From Nematostella vectensis (lineage: Eukaryota; Cnidaria; Anthozoa; Actiniaria; Edwardsiidae): a stretch of 62,000 nt of DNA. The translations under genes and the position numbers were made by a program. The notes beneath the pieces were generated by a model. It was not told the DNA's origin. It did not search any database and saw only the letters and a list, made by a program, of their open reading frames with translations. The stretch covers positions 2,509,203 to 2,571,202 of the forward strand of contig NC_064037.1 in assembly GCF_932526225.1 (NCBI RefSeq), written 5' to 3'. This document shows, in pieces, positions 25,439-38,392 of this stretch (within the stretch, counting starts at the first letter, position 1; the number at the start of each line of letters is the position of its first letter).

Positions 25439-28400
25439 CTAGAATGCACCTGATGTAAGCATCTCAAAGCAGACGTCACAGACACGCACGGGTTTCGCCA
25501 GTTCATACTTGATAATCGGAATCTGCTTACAGGAACACTTGGCACACAGCAAACGGCCACAATGGCGACTACGGGGAATAGAGACGTGACAGCTTATCAG
25601 GCGATTTCGAAGTTATGGGGTACAAAGGGCTTAGGGGAAGTTATGGGGTACAAGGGGCTTAGGGGAAGTTATGGGGTACAAAGGGCTTAGGGGAAGAAAG
25701 AAGGGCCGGGGGTGGGTGACGGTGTTTCGGTGTTTCATACGGAGTGCAGGGGAAGATACAGCGACTTTCAAGGGAAATAAGTTTTTAAATTACTAATACA
25801 AAATAATTTCCTATGTAGAAATAAAAAATATGTAAAAATAATATTTTTCAATTCTAAAGAATCCTTAGAATAACCATATAAAAACAAACTTCTTTACGTT
25901 ATTTAGCAAATTCAATTAAATATATCGCAATAGTTCGTCTAAATCAGCCGATGGAGATGGATGCTTTCTCACACATGGTGTTTTTCTAGAATGACAAGAC
26001 GGCAGCATCATTTTTTCTTTGCGGGAATCTCGGAGAAAAAGGGGTCAATGCAATCATTTATGATAAGCCCACGTGATTACTAGCTGACTTACCAGTGATG
26101 TTTTCTATTTTTGATTGAGAACTTCATTCCGCATTCATGACAGCTATCACCATCTGACCAAGGTGGCTCAGCGTTTAACATATCTAATAACGGCAACAAA
26201 TCACAGTCACATCATTTAAGCAGCTCTGATAACACATCTACAACTCACAACACCTTGGAAACACAGAGTATCAGATTGTAACAGCCCTGCATTACATCTA
26301 CAACTCACAACACCTAGGAAACACAGAGTAGCAGATTGTAACAGCCCTGCAACACATCTACAACTCACAACACCTTGGAAACACAGAGTAGCAGATTGTA
26401 ACAGCCCTGCAACACATCTATAACTCACAACACCTTGGAAACACAGAGTAGCAGATTGTAACAGCCCTGCAACACATCTATAACTCACAACACCTTGGAA
26501 ACACAGAGTAGCAGATTGTAACAGCCCTGCAACACATCACAACTCACAACACCTTGGAAACACAGAGTAGCAGATTGTAACAGCCCTGCAACACATCTAT
26601 AACTCACAACACCTTGGAAACACAGAAGAGCAGATCGTAACAGCCCTGCAACACATCTACAACTCACAACACCTTGGAAACACAGAGTAGCAGATTGTAA
26701 CAGCCCTGCAACACATCTATAACTCACAACACCTTGGAAACACAGAGTAGCAGATCTTAACAGCCCTGCACATTTAGTGCGGTTTGCAATATTATGCGAA
26801 CTGTCGCTTAGTTTGAATCACATAAAACTTAGAACTGTTAAACAGATGGAAATTGTCGACGAGAGTCGGAGAATAGTGAAAACCAAAGTAAAAGGGGTGA
26901 TACTCCACTATATTTGCCCTGTTTGCCCTTTTTTGATTAACAACTATTTATTTAATAAATTAGAACAAAAAAAAGCTCAATTACTCACTATCCGTGTAAA
27001 GTACTAACAGTAAGACTGGTTTTGGCTTACCTAAGAGCGTATAAAGCAGCTTTTTCGTGGGTACTTCAGCGTTGAATATAGACAAGCCGTATTTATTGAC
27101 AGTAGCTAAGCTACTCCCTCCCCGGAGGAGCTCACGGCAGAGGCGCGCAGCGCCATTGACGTACGCTAAAAACAGGGCTGAAAACAACAACAAGTGAGTC
27201 ACTTAATCAGCACGATGTCACTACAACACAGTGCCACTTTTAACATGATGTCACCTTAACACAATGTCACCTTAACACAATGTCACCTTAACATGATTTC
27301 ACCTTAACACAATGTCACCTTAACACAATGTCACCTTAACACGATGTTACCTTAACATGATTTCACCTTAACACAATGTCACCTTAACACAATGTCACCT
27401 TAACACGATGTCACCTTAACACAATGTCACCTTAACACAATGCCACCTTAACACTATGTCACCTTAACACGATGTCACCTTAACACTATGTCACCTTAAC
27501 ACGATGTCCCCTTAACACGATGTCACAATTACACTTTAGGTGACATGAACAATATGACGTGACATTAACATGGCGTGACCATGAAATGACGTGTTTATTA
27601 CATGACGTGACCTGACGTGACCAGTAATGACGTGATTATTACCTGATGTGACCATGACATGACGTGATTATTACCTGACGTGACCATGACATGACGTGAC
27701 CATGACATGACGTGATTATTACCTGACGTGACCATGAAATGACGTGATTATTACCTTACGTGACCATGACATGACGTGATTATTACCTTACGTGACCATT
27801 ACTTGACGTGACCATGACATGACGTGATTATTACATGACATGACCATGACATGACGTGTAGGACGTGACCAGTAATGACGTGTTTATTACCTGATGTGAC
27901 CATGACATGACGTGATTATTACCTGATGTGACCATGACATGACGTGATTATTACCTGACGTGACCATGACATGACGTGATTATTACCTGACGTGACCATG
28001 ACATGACGTGACCATGACATGACGTGATTATTACCTTACGTGACCATTACTTGACGTGACCATGACATGACGTGATTATTACATGACATGACCATGACAT
28101 GACGTGTAGGACGTGACCAGTAATGACGTGTTTATTACATGACGTGACCATGACATGACGTGATTATTACCTGACGTGACCATGACATGACGTGATTATT
28201 ACCTGACGTGAACATGACATGAAGTGATTATTACATGAGGTGACCATGACATGACGTGATTATTACCTGACGTGACCATGACATGACGTGATTATTACCT
28301 GACGTGACCATGACATGACGTGATTATAACCTGGCGTGACCATGACATGACGTGATTATTACCTGACGTGACCATGACATGACGTGATTATTACCTGACG

Positions 28401-31400
28401 TGACCATGAAATGACGTGATTATTACCTTACGTGACCATGACATGACGTGATTATTACCTTACGTGACCATTACTTGACGTGACCATGACATGACGTGAT
28501 TATTACATGACATGACCATGACATGACGTGTAGGACGTGACCAGTAATGACGTGTTTATTACCTGATGTGACCATGACATGACGTGATTATTACCTGATG
28601 TGACCATGACATGACGTGATTATTACCTGACGTGACCATGACATGACGTGATTATTACCTGACGTGACCATGACATGACGTGACCATGACATGACGTGAT
28701 TATTACCTTACGTGACCATTACTTGACGTGACCATGACATGACGTGATTATTACATGACATGACCATGACATGACGTGTAGGACGTGACCAGTAATGACG
28801 TGTTTATTACATGACGTGACCATGACATGACGTGATTATTACCTGACGTGACCATGACATGACGTGATTATTACCTGACGTGAACATGACATGAAGTGAT
28901 TATTACATGAGGTGACCATGACATGACGTGATTATTACCTGACGTGACCATGACATGACGTGATTATTACCTGACGTGACCATGACATGACGTGATTATA
29001 ACCTGGCGTGACCATGACATGACGTGATTATTACATGACGTGACCATGACATGACGTGATTATTACCTGACGTGACCATGACATGACGTGATTATTACCT
29101 GAGGTGACCATGACATGACGTGATTATAACCTGGCGTGACCATGACATGACGTGATTATTACATGACGTGACCATGACATGACGTGATTATTACCTGACG
29201 TGAACATGACATGAAGTGATTATTACCTGATGTGACCATGACATGACGTGATTATTACCTTACGTGACCATTACTTGACGTGACCATGACATGATGTGAT
29301 TATTACATGACGTGACCATGACATGACGTGATTATTACATGACGGGACCATGACATGACGTGATTATAACATGACGTGACCATGACATGACAAAAATGCG
29401 GTAGCGCGCACTGAAATCTTGTGTGTGCGCCGTCCTCGAATCTCCGCCTTTGTAACTCTCAAGGTTTATACATGGCTATACATGGCTATGATGCAACATA
29501 TAAGCATGACAAGATCTGACCATGGCGTGAACATACAATGACGTGACATATTACTGACATGACTCAACGATACATTGAGGTGGGGCAAGGTAAACAACAA
29601 TGACAAAGGCATGGCAATTACAAGACGCAACGATACATTGAGGTGGGGCGAGGTAAACAACAATGACAAAGGCATGGTAATTACAAGACGCAACGATACA
29701 TTGAGGTGGGGCGAGGTAAACAACAATGACAAAGGCATGGCAATTACAAGACGCAACGATACATTGAGGTGGGGCAAGGTAAACAACAATGACAAAGGCA
29801 TGGCAATTACAAGACGCAACGATACATTGAGGTGGGGCGAGGTAAACAACAATGACAAAGGCATGGCAATTACAAGACGCAACGATACATTGAGGTGGGG
29901 CGAGGTAAACAACAATGACAAAGGCATGGCAATTACAAGACGCAACGATACATTGAGGTGGGGCGAGGTAAACAACAATGACAAAGGCATGGCAATTACA
30001 AGACGAAACGATACATTGAGGTGGGGCGAGGTAAACAACAATGACAAAGGCATGGCAATTACAAGACGCAACGATACATTGAGGTGGGGCAAGGTAAACA
30101 ACAATGACAAAGGCATGGCAATTACAAGACGCAACGATACATTGAGGTGGGGCGAGGTAAACAACAATGACAAAGGCATGGCAATTACAAGACGCAACGA
30201 TACATTGAGGTGGGGCAAGGTAAACAACAATGAAAAAGGCATGGCAATTACAAGACGCAACGATACATTGAGGTGGGGCGAGGTAAACAACAATGGCAAA
30301 GGCATGGCAATTACAAGACGCAACGATACATTGAGGTGGGGCGAGGTAAACAACAATGACAAAGGCATGGCAATTACAAGACGCAACGATACATTGAGGT
30401 GGGGCAAGGTAAACAACAATGAAAAAGGCATGGCAATTACAAGACGCAACGATACATTGAGGTGGGGCGAGGTAAACAACAATGACAAAGGCATGGCAAT
30501 TACAAGACGCAACGATACATTGAGGTGGGGCGAGGTAAACAACAATGACAAAGGCATGGCAATTACAAGACGCAACGATACATTGAGGTGGGGCGAGGTA
30601 AACAACAATGACAAAGGCATGGCAATTACAAGACGAAACGATACATTGAGGTGGGGCGAGGTAAACAACAATGACAAAGGCATGGCAATTACAAGACGCA
30701 ACGATACATTGAGGTGGGGCAAGGTAAACAACAATGACAAAGGCATGGCAATTACAAGACGCAACGATACATTGAGGTGGGGCGAGGTAAACAACAATGA
30801 CAAAGGCATGGCAATTACAAGACGCAACGATACATTGAGGTGGGGCGAGGTAAACAACAATGACAAAGGCATGACAATTACAAGACGCAAGGATACATCG
30901 AGGTGGGGCGAGGTAAACAACAATGACAAAGGCATGGCAATTACAAGACGCAACGATACATTGAGGTGGGGCGAGGTAAACAACAATGACAAAGGCATGG
31001 CAATTACAAGACGCAAGGATACATTGAGGTGGGGCGAGGTAAACAACAATGACAAAGGCATGGCAATTACAAGACGCAACGATACATTGAGGTGGGGCGA
31101 GGTAAACAACAATGACAAAGGCATGGAAATTACAAGACGCAACGATACATTGAGGTGGGGCGAGGTAAACAACAATGACAAAGGCATGGCAATTACAAGA
31201 CGCAACGATACATTGAGGTGGGGCGAGGTAAACAACAATGACAAAGGCATGGCAATTACAAGACGCAACGATACATTGAGGTGGGGCGAGGTAAACAACA
31301 ATGACAAAGGCATGGCAATTACAAGACGCAACGATACATTGAGGTGGGGCGAGGTAAACAACAATGACAAAGGCATGGCAATTACAAGACGCAACGATAC

Positions 31401-34400
31401 ATTGAGGTGGGGCGAGGTAAACAACAATGACAAAGGCATGGCAATTACAAGACGCAACGATACATTGAGGTGGGGCAAGGTAAACAACAATGACAAAGGC
31501 ATGGCAATTACAAGACGCAACGATACATTGAGGTGGGGCGAGGTAAACAACAATGACAATGGCATGGTAATTACAAGACGCAACGATGCATTGAGGTGGG
31601 GCAAGGTAAACAACAATGAAAAAGGCATGGCAATTACAAGACGCAACGATACATTGAGGTGGGGCGAGGTAAACAACAATGACAAAGGCATGGCAATTAT
31701 AAGACGCAACGATACATTGAGGTGGGGCAAGGTAAACAACAATGACAAAGGCATGGCAATTACAAGACGCAACGATACATTGAGGTGGGGCAAGGTAAAC
31801 AACAATGACAGAGGCATGGCAATTACAAGACGCAACGATACATTGAGGTGGGGCAAGGTAAACAACAATGACAAAGGCATGGCAATTACAAGACGCAACG
31901 ATAGCAAGGGGCAAAGGGGCTTGTATGAGTTTACGACTATTGGATGGGGCCATAAATGTGACATAAAAACACGTGGTTTTGGCATGATTGTGAAATGTCA
32001 AAAACAATGAAAACTCAGATTCTGGGCGATATATAAAATATGTAACTACCATGACCACGGGATACCTGTGTTCCCTTCGGCATCGACCGCGTTCATGGGG
32101 TATTCCGGCATTGACTGGCGAAAGATCTCGAAGATCGCGACGGCGTTATCCTTGGCGTACTGAGCCAGCACATGGAGAGGGTTCTGACCCCGACTACAAC
32201 AACAATCAAGAGACATTAGGGACCCACGAGACCTTCCATACGGCATATGTTGTGAGTTGCGAGTTGAGGGGATTAGAGGTCTACAGTCATAGAAATAATG
32301 CACAAAAGTATATGATTTGGCTAATGAATAAGACGCCATTTTTGTAGGCCAATGGAGGGGAGGGAGGGGAAACCAAGTGGCAGGGGAGCGCATGCTGCAC
32401 AAGTACGCGCATGCGTATGTACCTCGTATTGATTGCCTCTGCATTGATGGAAGACTCCGTGAGTAACACTCGGACTGACTCTACGTGTCCACACTGGGCG
32501 GCCACATGCAAGGCTAAAAGATAAAGCATAAAGCGTCATCCACACTGTACAACCACCGTCACCCACACTGTACAACCACCGTTATTCCCTTACAACAAGT
32601 AGATGTTACAAAAAAATAGGCTCTCATCGTTATTCCCTTACAGCAAATAGATGTTAAATACATTTAAAGAATGGGCACTCACCGTTACTCTCATACAACA
32701 AATAAGTGTTACAATACATTAAAAAAAGAGCTCTCACCGTTATTCCCTTTCTCATCCACCATATCCACATTAGTGTTCTCCCGCACCAGCACGCTGATGA
32801 TACCGGCGTGGTTATGAGCCGCCGCCATGTGCAGAGCCGTCTGGCGGTGCTTGTCCACATCATTGACACGCGCGCCAGCCAGCAGCTACAAATAGATAAA
32901 CACAGCATCATTCACACGCGCGCCAGCTAACAACTACAAATAGATACATCATTCACAAGCGCGCCAGCCAGCAACTACAAATAGATACATCATTCACAAG
33001 CGCGCCAGCCAGCAACTACAAATAGATACATCATTCACAAGCGCGCCAGCCAGCAACTACAAATAGATACATCATTCACACGCGCGCCAGCTAACAGCTA
33101 CAAATAGATACATCATTCACAAGCGCGCCAGCCAGCAACTACAAATAGATACATCATTCACACGTGCGCCAGCCAACAACTACAAATAGGTAAAACACAA
33201 CATCATTCACACGCGCGCCAGCCAACAGCTACAAATAGATAAACACAGCATCATTCACACGCGCGCCAGCCAACAACTACAAATAGATAAACACAGCACC
33301 ATTCACACGCTCGTCAGCCAACAGCTACAAATAGATAAACACAGCATCATTCACACGCGCGCCACCAACAACTACAAATAGATAAACACAGCATCACTCA
33401 CACGCGCGCCAGCCAACAACTACAAATAGATAAACACAGCATCATTCACACGCGCGCCAGCCAACAGCTACAACTAGATTCATCATTCACACGAGCACCA
33501 GCCAACAACTACAAATAGATACATCATTCACACGCACGCCAGCCAACAACTACAAATAGATACATCATTCACACGCACGCCAGCCAACAACTACAAATAG
33601 ATACATCATTCACACGCACGCCAGCCAACAACTACAAATAGATACATCATTCACACGCACGCACGCCAGCCAACAACTACAAATGGATACATCATTCACA
33701 CGTGCGCCAGCCAACAACTACAAATAGGTAAAACACAACATCATTCACACGCGCGCCAGCCAACAGCTACAAATAGATAAACACAGCATCATTCACACGC
33801 GCGCCAGCCAACAACTACAAATAGATAAACACAGCATCATTCACACGCGCGCCAGCCAACAACTACAAATAGATAAACACAGCATCATTCACACGCGCGT
33901 CAGCCAGCAGCTACAAATAGATAAACACAGCATCATTCACACGCGCGCCAGCCAACAACTACAAATAGATAAACACAACATCATTCACACGCGCGCCAGC
34001 CAACAACTACAAATAGATAAACACAGCATCATTCACACGCACGCCAGCCAACAACTACAAATAGATACATCATTCACACGCACGCCAGCCAACAACTACA
34101 AATAGATACATCATTCACACGCGCGCCAGCCAACAGCTACAAATAGATACATCATTCACACGCACGCCAGCCAACAACTACAAATAGATACATCATTCAC
34201 ACGCACGCCAGCCAACAACTAAAAATAGATACATCATTCACACGCACGCCAGCCAATAACTACAAATAGATACGTCATTCACACGAGGGCCAGCCAACAG
34301 CTACAAATAGTAAATCACAACATTATTCACACGTGAATTCCTTTGTTTTACTTACAAGGTGCCTGACCATGATTTCGGCGCCGGCAGACACGGCAAGGTG

Positions 34401-36971
34401 CAGCGGTGTCCTGTGCGTGGAGTCCTGTATGCGCGAGTTGATGTCGACACTGACGCCAATCAGGAACAGAACGGTCTCGACGTCATTCGCTAGAATCGCG
34501 GTGTGCAAGAAGTTGCGGCCTTTGGAGTCGAACTGAGGGATGAACAAAAACGTAAATCAAATAAATCGCGGTATGAAAGAAGGACTTTGAAGTAGAATTA
34601 AGATATACACCAATATAGACTCTTATATCCTTACCCAATACCTAGCCCTAGTGTTTATTGCTGTGCTTGGTCATGAATATACAGTTTATTAGCAAATACT
34701 TTGATGTTGTCGTATCCGACAATACGACGGGGTATAGAAAATTAACTAGCAAAATGACTATCAATGATTGACGCAAAATACTTCATAAACGATATATGAT
34801 CAAAGTCTCTTAGTTGCTCGCTTAAGTTGATATTGCTTTGCAGTTGATAATGCTTCATGTGATTCGGTGTTGAGTGTTAAATGGCGTATCGATTTCCATT
34901 CGTTAAGCGAGCAATCACTGATCACGTGTTACCCACCTGCTCGGCGGCACCTGGCGCACGTGATAGAATAGCAGCCGCGGCTTCATGGTCACGTGTGGTG
35001 AGTGCCACGGCAAATGGCGTGTGCCCTGACCGGTCCCTCGCCATCAGATCGAGGTCGGGGTGGCTAATTAGGAGTCGTGTTATTATTGGGTGCTTTGTGG
35101 TGATCGCCAAATGCACGGGTGCTCTACCCTCAGAGTCCTGTAAAAAAAAATAAATGCACAAACAAACAAATGACTATATAACTTTGGAAAGCAATTCACC
35201 CTCTGTGCAGCTAGAATGTAAAAGATACAACAAAACAAGACCACGGGAAGTCCAGACAACATCAACAACATAAGTGCAATGAAAAACTTCTTTTAGGCCC
35301 CTCGACTTGCTAAACAGCATATCAAAATTTCATTAGAAACCCTTTGGAAGAAGCGATAAACATTTTTTGGCCGCCATCTTGGGTTCATTTTGTTTCTCAT
35401 CAGCGCCCTTAACCCTCATTAGCGCCCTTCGGTACCAATCTCTAGAGAGTACATGCTTTTTTTTATTATATAATCATCGAACAGGTCTAGAGGAGAGGTA
35501 TAGAACAGAGAAAGAGTCTCGGTTAACACGTACATGTAATACATAATTTAAGATCAACTAGTCATTATTAGGAAACTGTCGTCTTACCTTGCTGTTCACA
35601 TTAACTTTGTGTTCGAGGAGACACTGAACCACGATGTCTAGTCCAGCAGAACATGCTAGATGGAGTGGGGTCAACCCGTCCCAGGCCTCAACACCGCCTT
35701 CACCGCCAGGACCAGGCCGTCGGGGGCTGGGAATAACAAACAAAGATACCTCAAGATGACTACTACTGCTAAATAAATCACTAAGATTGTCATATTTTTA
35801 TGGTCAATGGATTTCTGTTAAGCTATTTTTGTAAAGCCCTCCACCCCTCTCCCCCCTTCATCTTTAAGCCAAAAAAAGTTATGCTTGGTTCGGAATGTAT
35901 TATCCATTTTTGAATTTGTGCATCTAAAAAGCTGTATATCTGTAAGGTGTTTATTGTGGATAGTTTTCCTCGGGTCACACGAGGTGTCTCCAGCCACTCA
36001 TACTTCGCCGTTTTTCCATACCTGTTTATATCACAGTTACTTCTGATCAAAAACTGTGCCGCTTTCTCGTTCCTTTCTGAGATTGCACGGTGGAGCAAGG
36101 ACTGGGTACAACCATTAAGCCCCATGTTCCACGCGTCTGGGTCACAACCATGCAGTACCTGTGTACGAAAGAACAGAATTTAACATTTGTTTTGTAGAAA
36201 CACTATTTCTTACCAAGATGAATGCGACATTGTCCGTTAAGGCTACACAAGGTTTCCCTTCCCCAAAGCCTCAAACAACTATGGCCCATTCCTTACCAAG
36301 TTAATGCGACATTGTGAGAGTTTGCCACAAGACCCGACCAAAGAGGGGGGTGGGGGTGGGGGGTGGGGTCGGGAAGTCAAAGTCCTCCTCACAGTGATCA
36401 GCTCTGTGTTAAGGCTACACAAGGTGACACTCCCCCATCCCCCATCCCCCATCGACTATAGCCCATTCCTTACCAAGATGAATGCAACAACGTCCGGGTT
36501 GGCCATAAGATCTTCCCACAGGAGGGTTGGGTGTGCAGTTACAGTACTTGTCACACATGTTCATTTCGGTGTTAAGACTTCATAGGGCATCACCCCCAAC
36601 CTCACACCCCCCCCCCCCCCATATATAATTGTCACACCCCTTACCAGCGTGGAGGCGACATTGTGCTGATTATCTTTAAGGGCCACCCACAGGGGGCCGT
36701 TACCTTCCTCGTCAAAACTGTCCAAGTTGGTGTTAAAACTTCATAGGGCATCATCCCCTGCACCCACCCCCCCCCCAAATATCTAAAAGTCTAAACCCTT
36801 ACCAGCGTGGAGGCGACATCGTGCTGATCATCTTTCAGGGCCACCCACAAGGGGCAGTTGCCTTTCTCGTCACACGTGTTCAAGTCGGTGTTAAGACTGC
36901 AGAGCGCGTCCACCACGGGCTGCAAGCGGCACTGGATCGCCAGCTGCAGCGCTGACATGTTGGTGTTGGTA
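25439..36971 (-). CDS. ANKFY1: Ankyrin-repeat/FYVE protein, C-terminal half (Rabankyrin-5 orthologue)
   Basis: Endosomal Rab5 effector that binds PI3P through FYVE. Exons in coding order: 36971-36803, 36158-36022, 35726-35588, 35137-34937, 34532-34356, 32885-32738, 32513-32423, 32193-32066, 27177-27031, 26183-26093, 25568-25439. All are GT-AG and every phase matches, giving at least 518 codons ending in TAG. Ankyrin repeats are clear (TPLHLACSAG, HRQTALHMAA, GQNPLHVLAQ). The last two exons encode the FYVE finger with SCHECGMKFS, RKHHC, RHCGRLLC and VRVCDVC. Order and wording match what I recall of vertebrate ANKFY1. The BTB and N-terminal ankyrin exons are not found between 36972 and the Polinton. 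They may lie beyond it, or the gene may be truncated or misassembled. Confidence 0.92.
25595..25700. repeat. 27-bp triplication in the last ANKFY1 intron
   Basis: Three near-identical units containing GAAGTTATGGGGTACAA and GGGCTTAGG, just upstream (in gene sense) of the FYVE exon acceptor at 25569. No exon sequence is included. Confidence 0.85.
26219..26772. repeat. 60-bp minisatellite in ANKFY1 intron
   Basis: About nine copies of a 60-bp unit with CACAACACCTTGGAAACAC and GCAGATTGTAACAGCCCTGC. The array ends 36 bp from the acceptor at 26184. Because 60 is a multiple of 3, the reverse strand stays open and gives repetitive pseudo-peptides, which are not genes. Confidence 0.93.
27209..27535. 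repeat. 16-bp repeat (CACCTTAACACAATGT)
   Basis: Short tandem units with variants CACGATGT, CATGATTT and CACTATGT, starting just beyond the exon at 27031-27177 in the long ANKFY1 intron. It grades into the TGACGTG array at about 27540. Confidence 0.9.
27540..29392. repeat. 32-bp TGACGTG-rich array
   Basis: Units of CATGACATGACGTGATTATT plus ACCTGACGTGAC, with internal 10-bp similarity (ATGACGTGA). The rare marker GTAGGACGTGACCAGTAATG occurs near 27858, 28106, 28530 and 28778, at alternating 248 and 424 bp, so a block of about 672 bp (21 units) was duplicated. The array carries well over 80 TGACGTG half-sites. Confidence 0.93.
29567..31908. repeat. 63-bp minisatellite, about 37 copies
   Basis: Highly homogeneous 63-bp unit including GATACATTGAGGTGGGGCGA and GGCATGGCAATTACAAGACG. 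The unit length is a multiple of three and lacks stops in several frames, so reading frames of more than 800 codons appear on both strands. None has a non-repetitive domain, and the array lies inside an ANKFY1 intron flanked by proper splice sites, so it is called non-coding. Confidence 0.95.
32580..32737. repeat. Array made from an ANKFY1 donor edge
   Basis: The exon ending at 32738 reads, on the gene strand, GGGAATAACG then GTGAGAGC. Three more copies of this edge lie downstream in the intron, with equivalent positions 32683, 32628 and 32580 (spacing 48-55 bp). The first copy keeps GTGAG, the second has lost GT (ATGAG) and the third has GTGGT. Confidence 0.85.
32886..34345. repeat. 41-49 bp array made from an ANKFY1 acceptor
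   Basis: About 30 units fill almost the whole intron between the exons at 32738-32885 and 34356-34532. On the gene strand each unit is CTATTTGTAG followed by TTGTTGGCTGGCGCGCGTGT, matching the true acceptor and the first coding bases (LLAGARVN). Decoy use leads to TAG or TGA within about 20 codons in the two common unit types I translated. Confidence 0.93.
36200..36800. repeat. Serial partial duplications of an ANKFY1 ankyrin exon with its donor
   Basis: The 3' half of the exon at 36803-36971 plus its GTAAG donor recurs downstream at about 36643-36740, 36472-36570, 36293-36420 and 36211-36250, with progressive decay. The nearest copy still reads an ankyrin-like peptide with DEEGNGPLWVALKDNQHN and no stop. 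The third copy has a G-rich insertion (36340-36372). They are probably pseudo-exons. None has an obvious acceptor. Confidence 0.8.
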
Positions 36972-37969
36972 CTAGAGAGAGAAGAAAAGCTTAAAGGGGA
37001 AGTGTCGAGACGAGCTGTGGGCCACGGGTTTAGCCCTACGTGCAATAAAGATCGCAATGCATCGCAATGAACTGTTGTTGTTTTCCCAAATGGTCTAAAA
37101 GAGCTTGGGCGAGCGCACAGGGAACCTGTGGCAAACACGTGGCAAACACGTTCAAACATGTGGCAAACATGTGTCTAAACACAAATTGCTGAAAGTATAT
37201 GTTTTACGACAAAAAAAGAGAAATACAAAAACGATAAAAACAGACTCCTAAATATGGTATGAGGTGTTGGCCTGGAATGATACGGTAGATGATTCAAAGC
37301 TGCGGTTTTGTAATTTAGGTATAGTTAGAAATGAAAAGAACGACGGTTTACAAAACAAATTTGTTTCCATGGGTTTCCTGTGGTACGATTTCTAATTAGT
37401 GCCTAGTACTCTCCGCGTGACGTTCAAGCCCTCATCACTTCCCCAGCATTCATATTGTGTCGAAAGTACACAAATATGACAGAGTAGGTTTTATTGCGTA
37501 AAAAGTATGCCCTAGACAAGGACGGGTTTAGCGCAATCACAAAAGAATACTTGCAATTTACACCCGAAATCGATCATCGACGTTACGCGTCCTACCAGAA
37601 TTCAAAATCCTTGCTTCTAGCACGCAGTAAATCAAACGGGCGGTCGGGATTGTTTGCTTTAGTTGACTGCGCGATATTCCCAAACGAGACAAGAATTTTT
37701 GGACTTTAGTAGGTCGCACGACAACAGTTTCAGCTATAAAACAATAAAAATCCTATTGTTCTGTGATCATACAATACGAGTTTCCTGACCAATCAGCGGA
37801 CATCATTTTAATGCTGCTGTTGCTGTAACAAAAATACTTAGAGTTTTTTAAACAACTACAATCGTCTTTAACATTTTTTCGTCACTGACAAAATCAAGAT
37901 TAATCTGCCAGACTCAGAAGACAAGTCATTCGTCGTTTTGTCTTTTTGTTTGCGTCCAATTACACGTAA

Positions 37970-38392
37970 TAATTTCGATTTCATCGTTTTGTTTGCGTCC
38001 AATTACACGTAATAATTTCGATTTCATCGTTTTGTTTGCGTCCAATTACACGTAATAATTTCGATTTCATCGTTTTGTTTGCGTCCAATTACACGTAATA
38101 ATTTCGATTTCATCTTTTTGTTTGCGTCCAATTACACGTAATAATTTCGATTTCATCGTTTTGTTTGTGTCCAATTACACATAATAATTTCGATTTCATC
38201 TTTTTGTTTGCGTCCAATTACACATAATAATTTCGATTTCATTGTTTTGTTTGCGTCCAATTACACATAATAATTTCGATTTCATCGTTTTGTTTGCGTC
38301 CAATTACACATAATAATTTCGATTTAATCGTTTCGTTTGCGTCCAATTACACATAATAATTTCGATTTCATCGTTTTGTTTGCGTTCAGTTA
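37970..38392. repeat. 43-bp minisatellite
   Basis: About ten copies of a 43-bp unit with TTGTTTGCGTCCAATTACAC and ATAATTTCGATTTCATC. CACG versus CACA variants are clustered (CACG in early copies, CACA in later ones), suggesting local unit homogenisation. Confidence 0.93.

Noticed and set aside
26216-26727. Two Cys-rich repetitive peptides
   Set aside because: Shadows of the 60-bp minisatellite; the unit length is a multiple of three.
29466-32058. Three open frames of more than 800 codons on both strands
   Set aside because: They are read-through of a 63-bp repeat with no stops. They lie in an intron bounded by correctly phased ANKFY1 exons and contain no domain outside the repeat.
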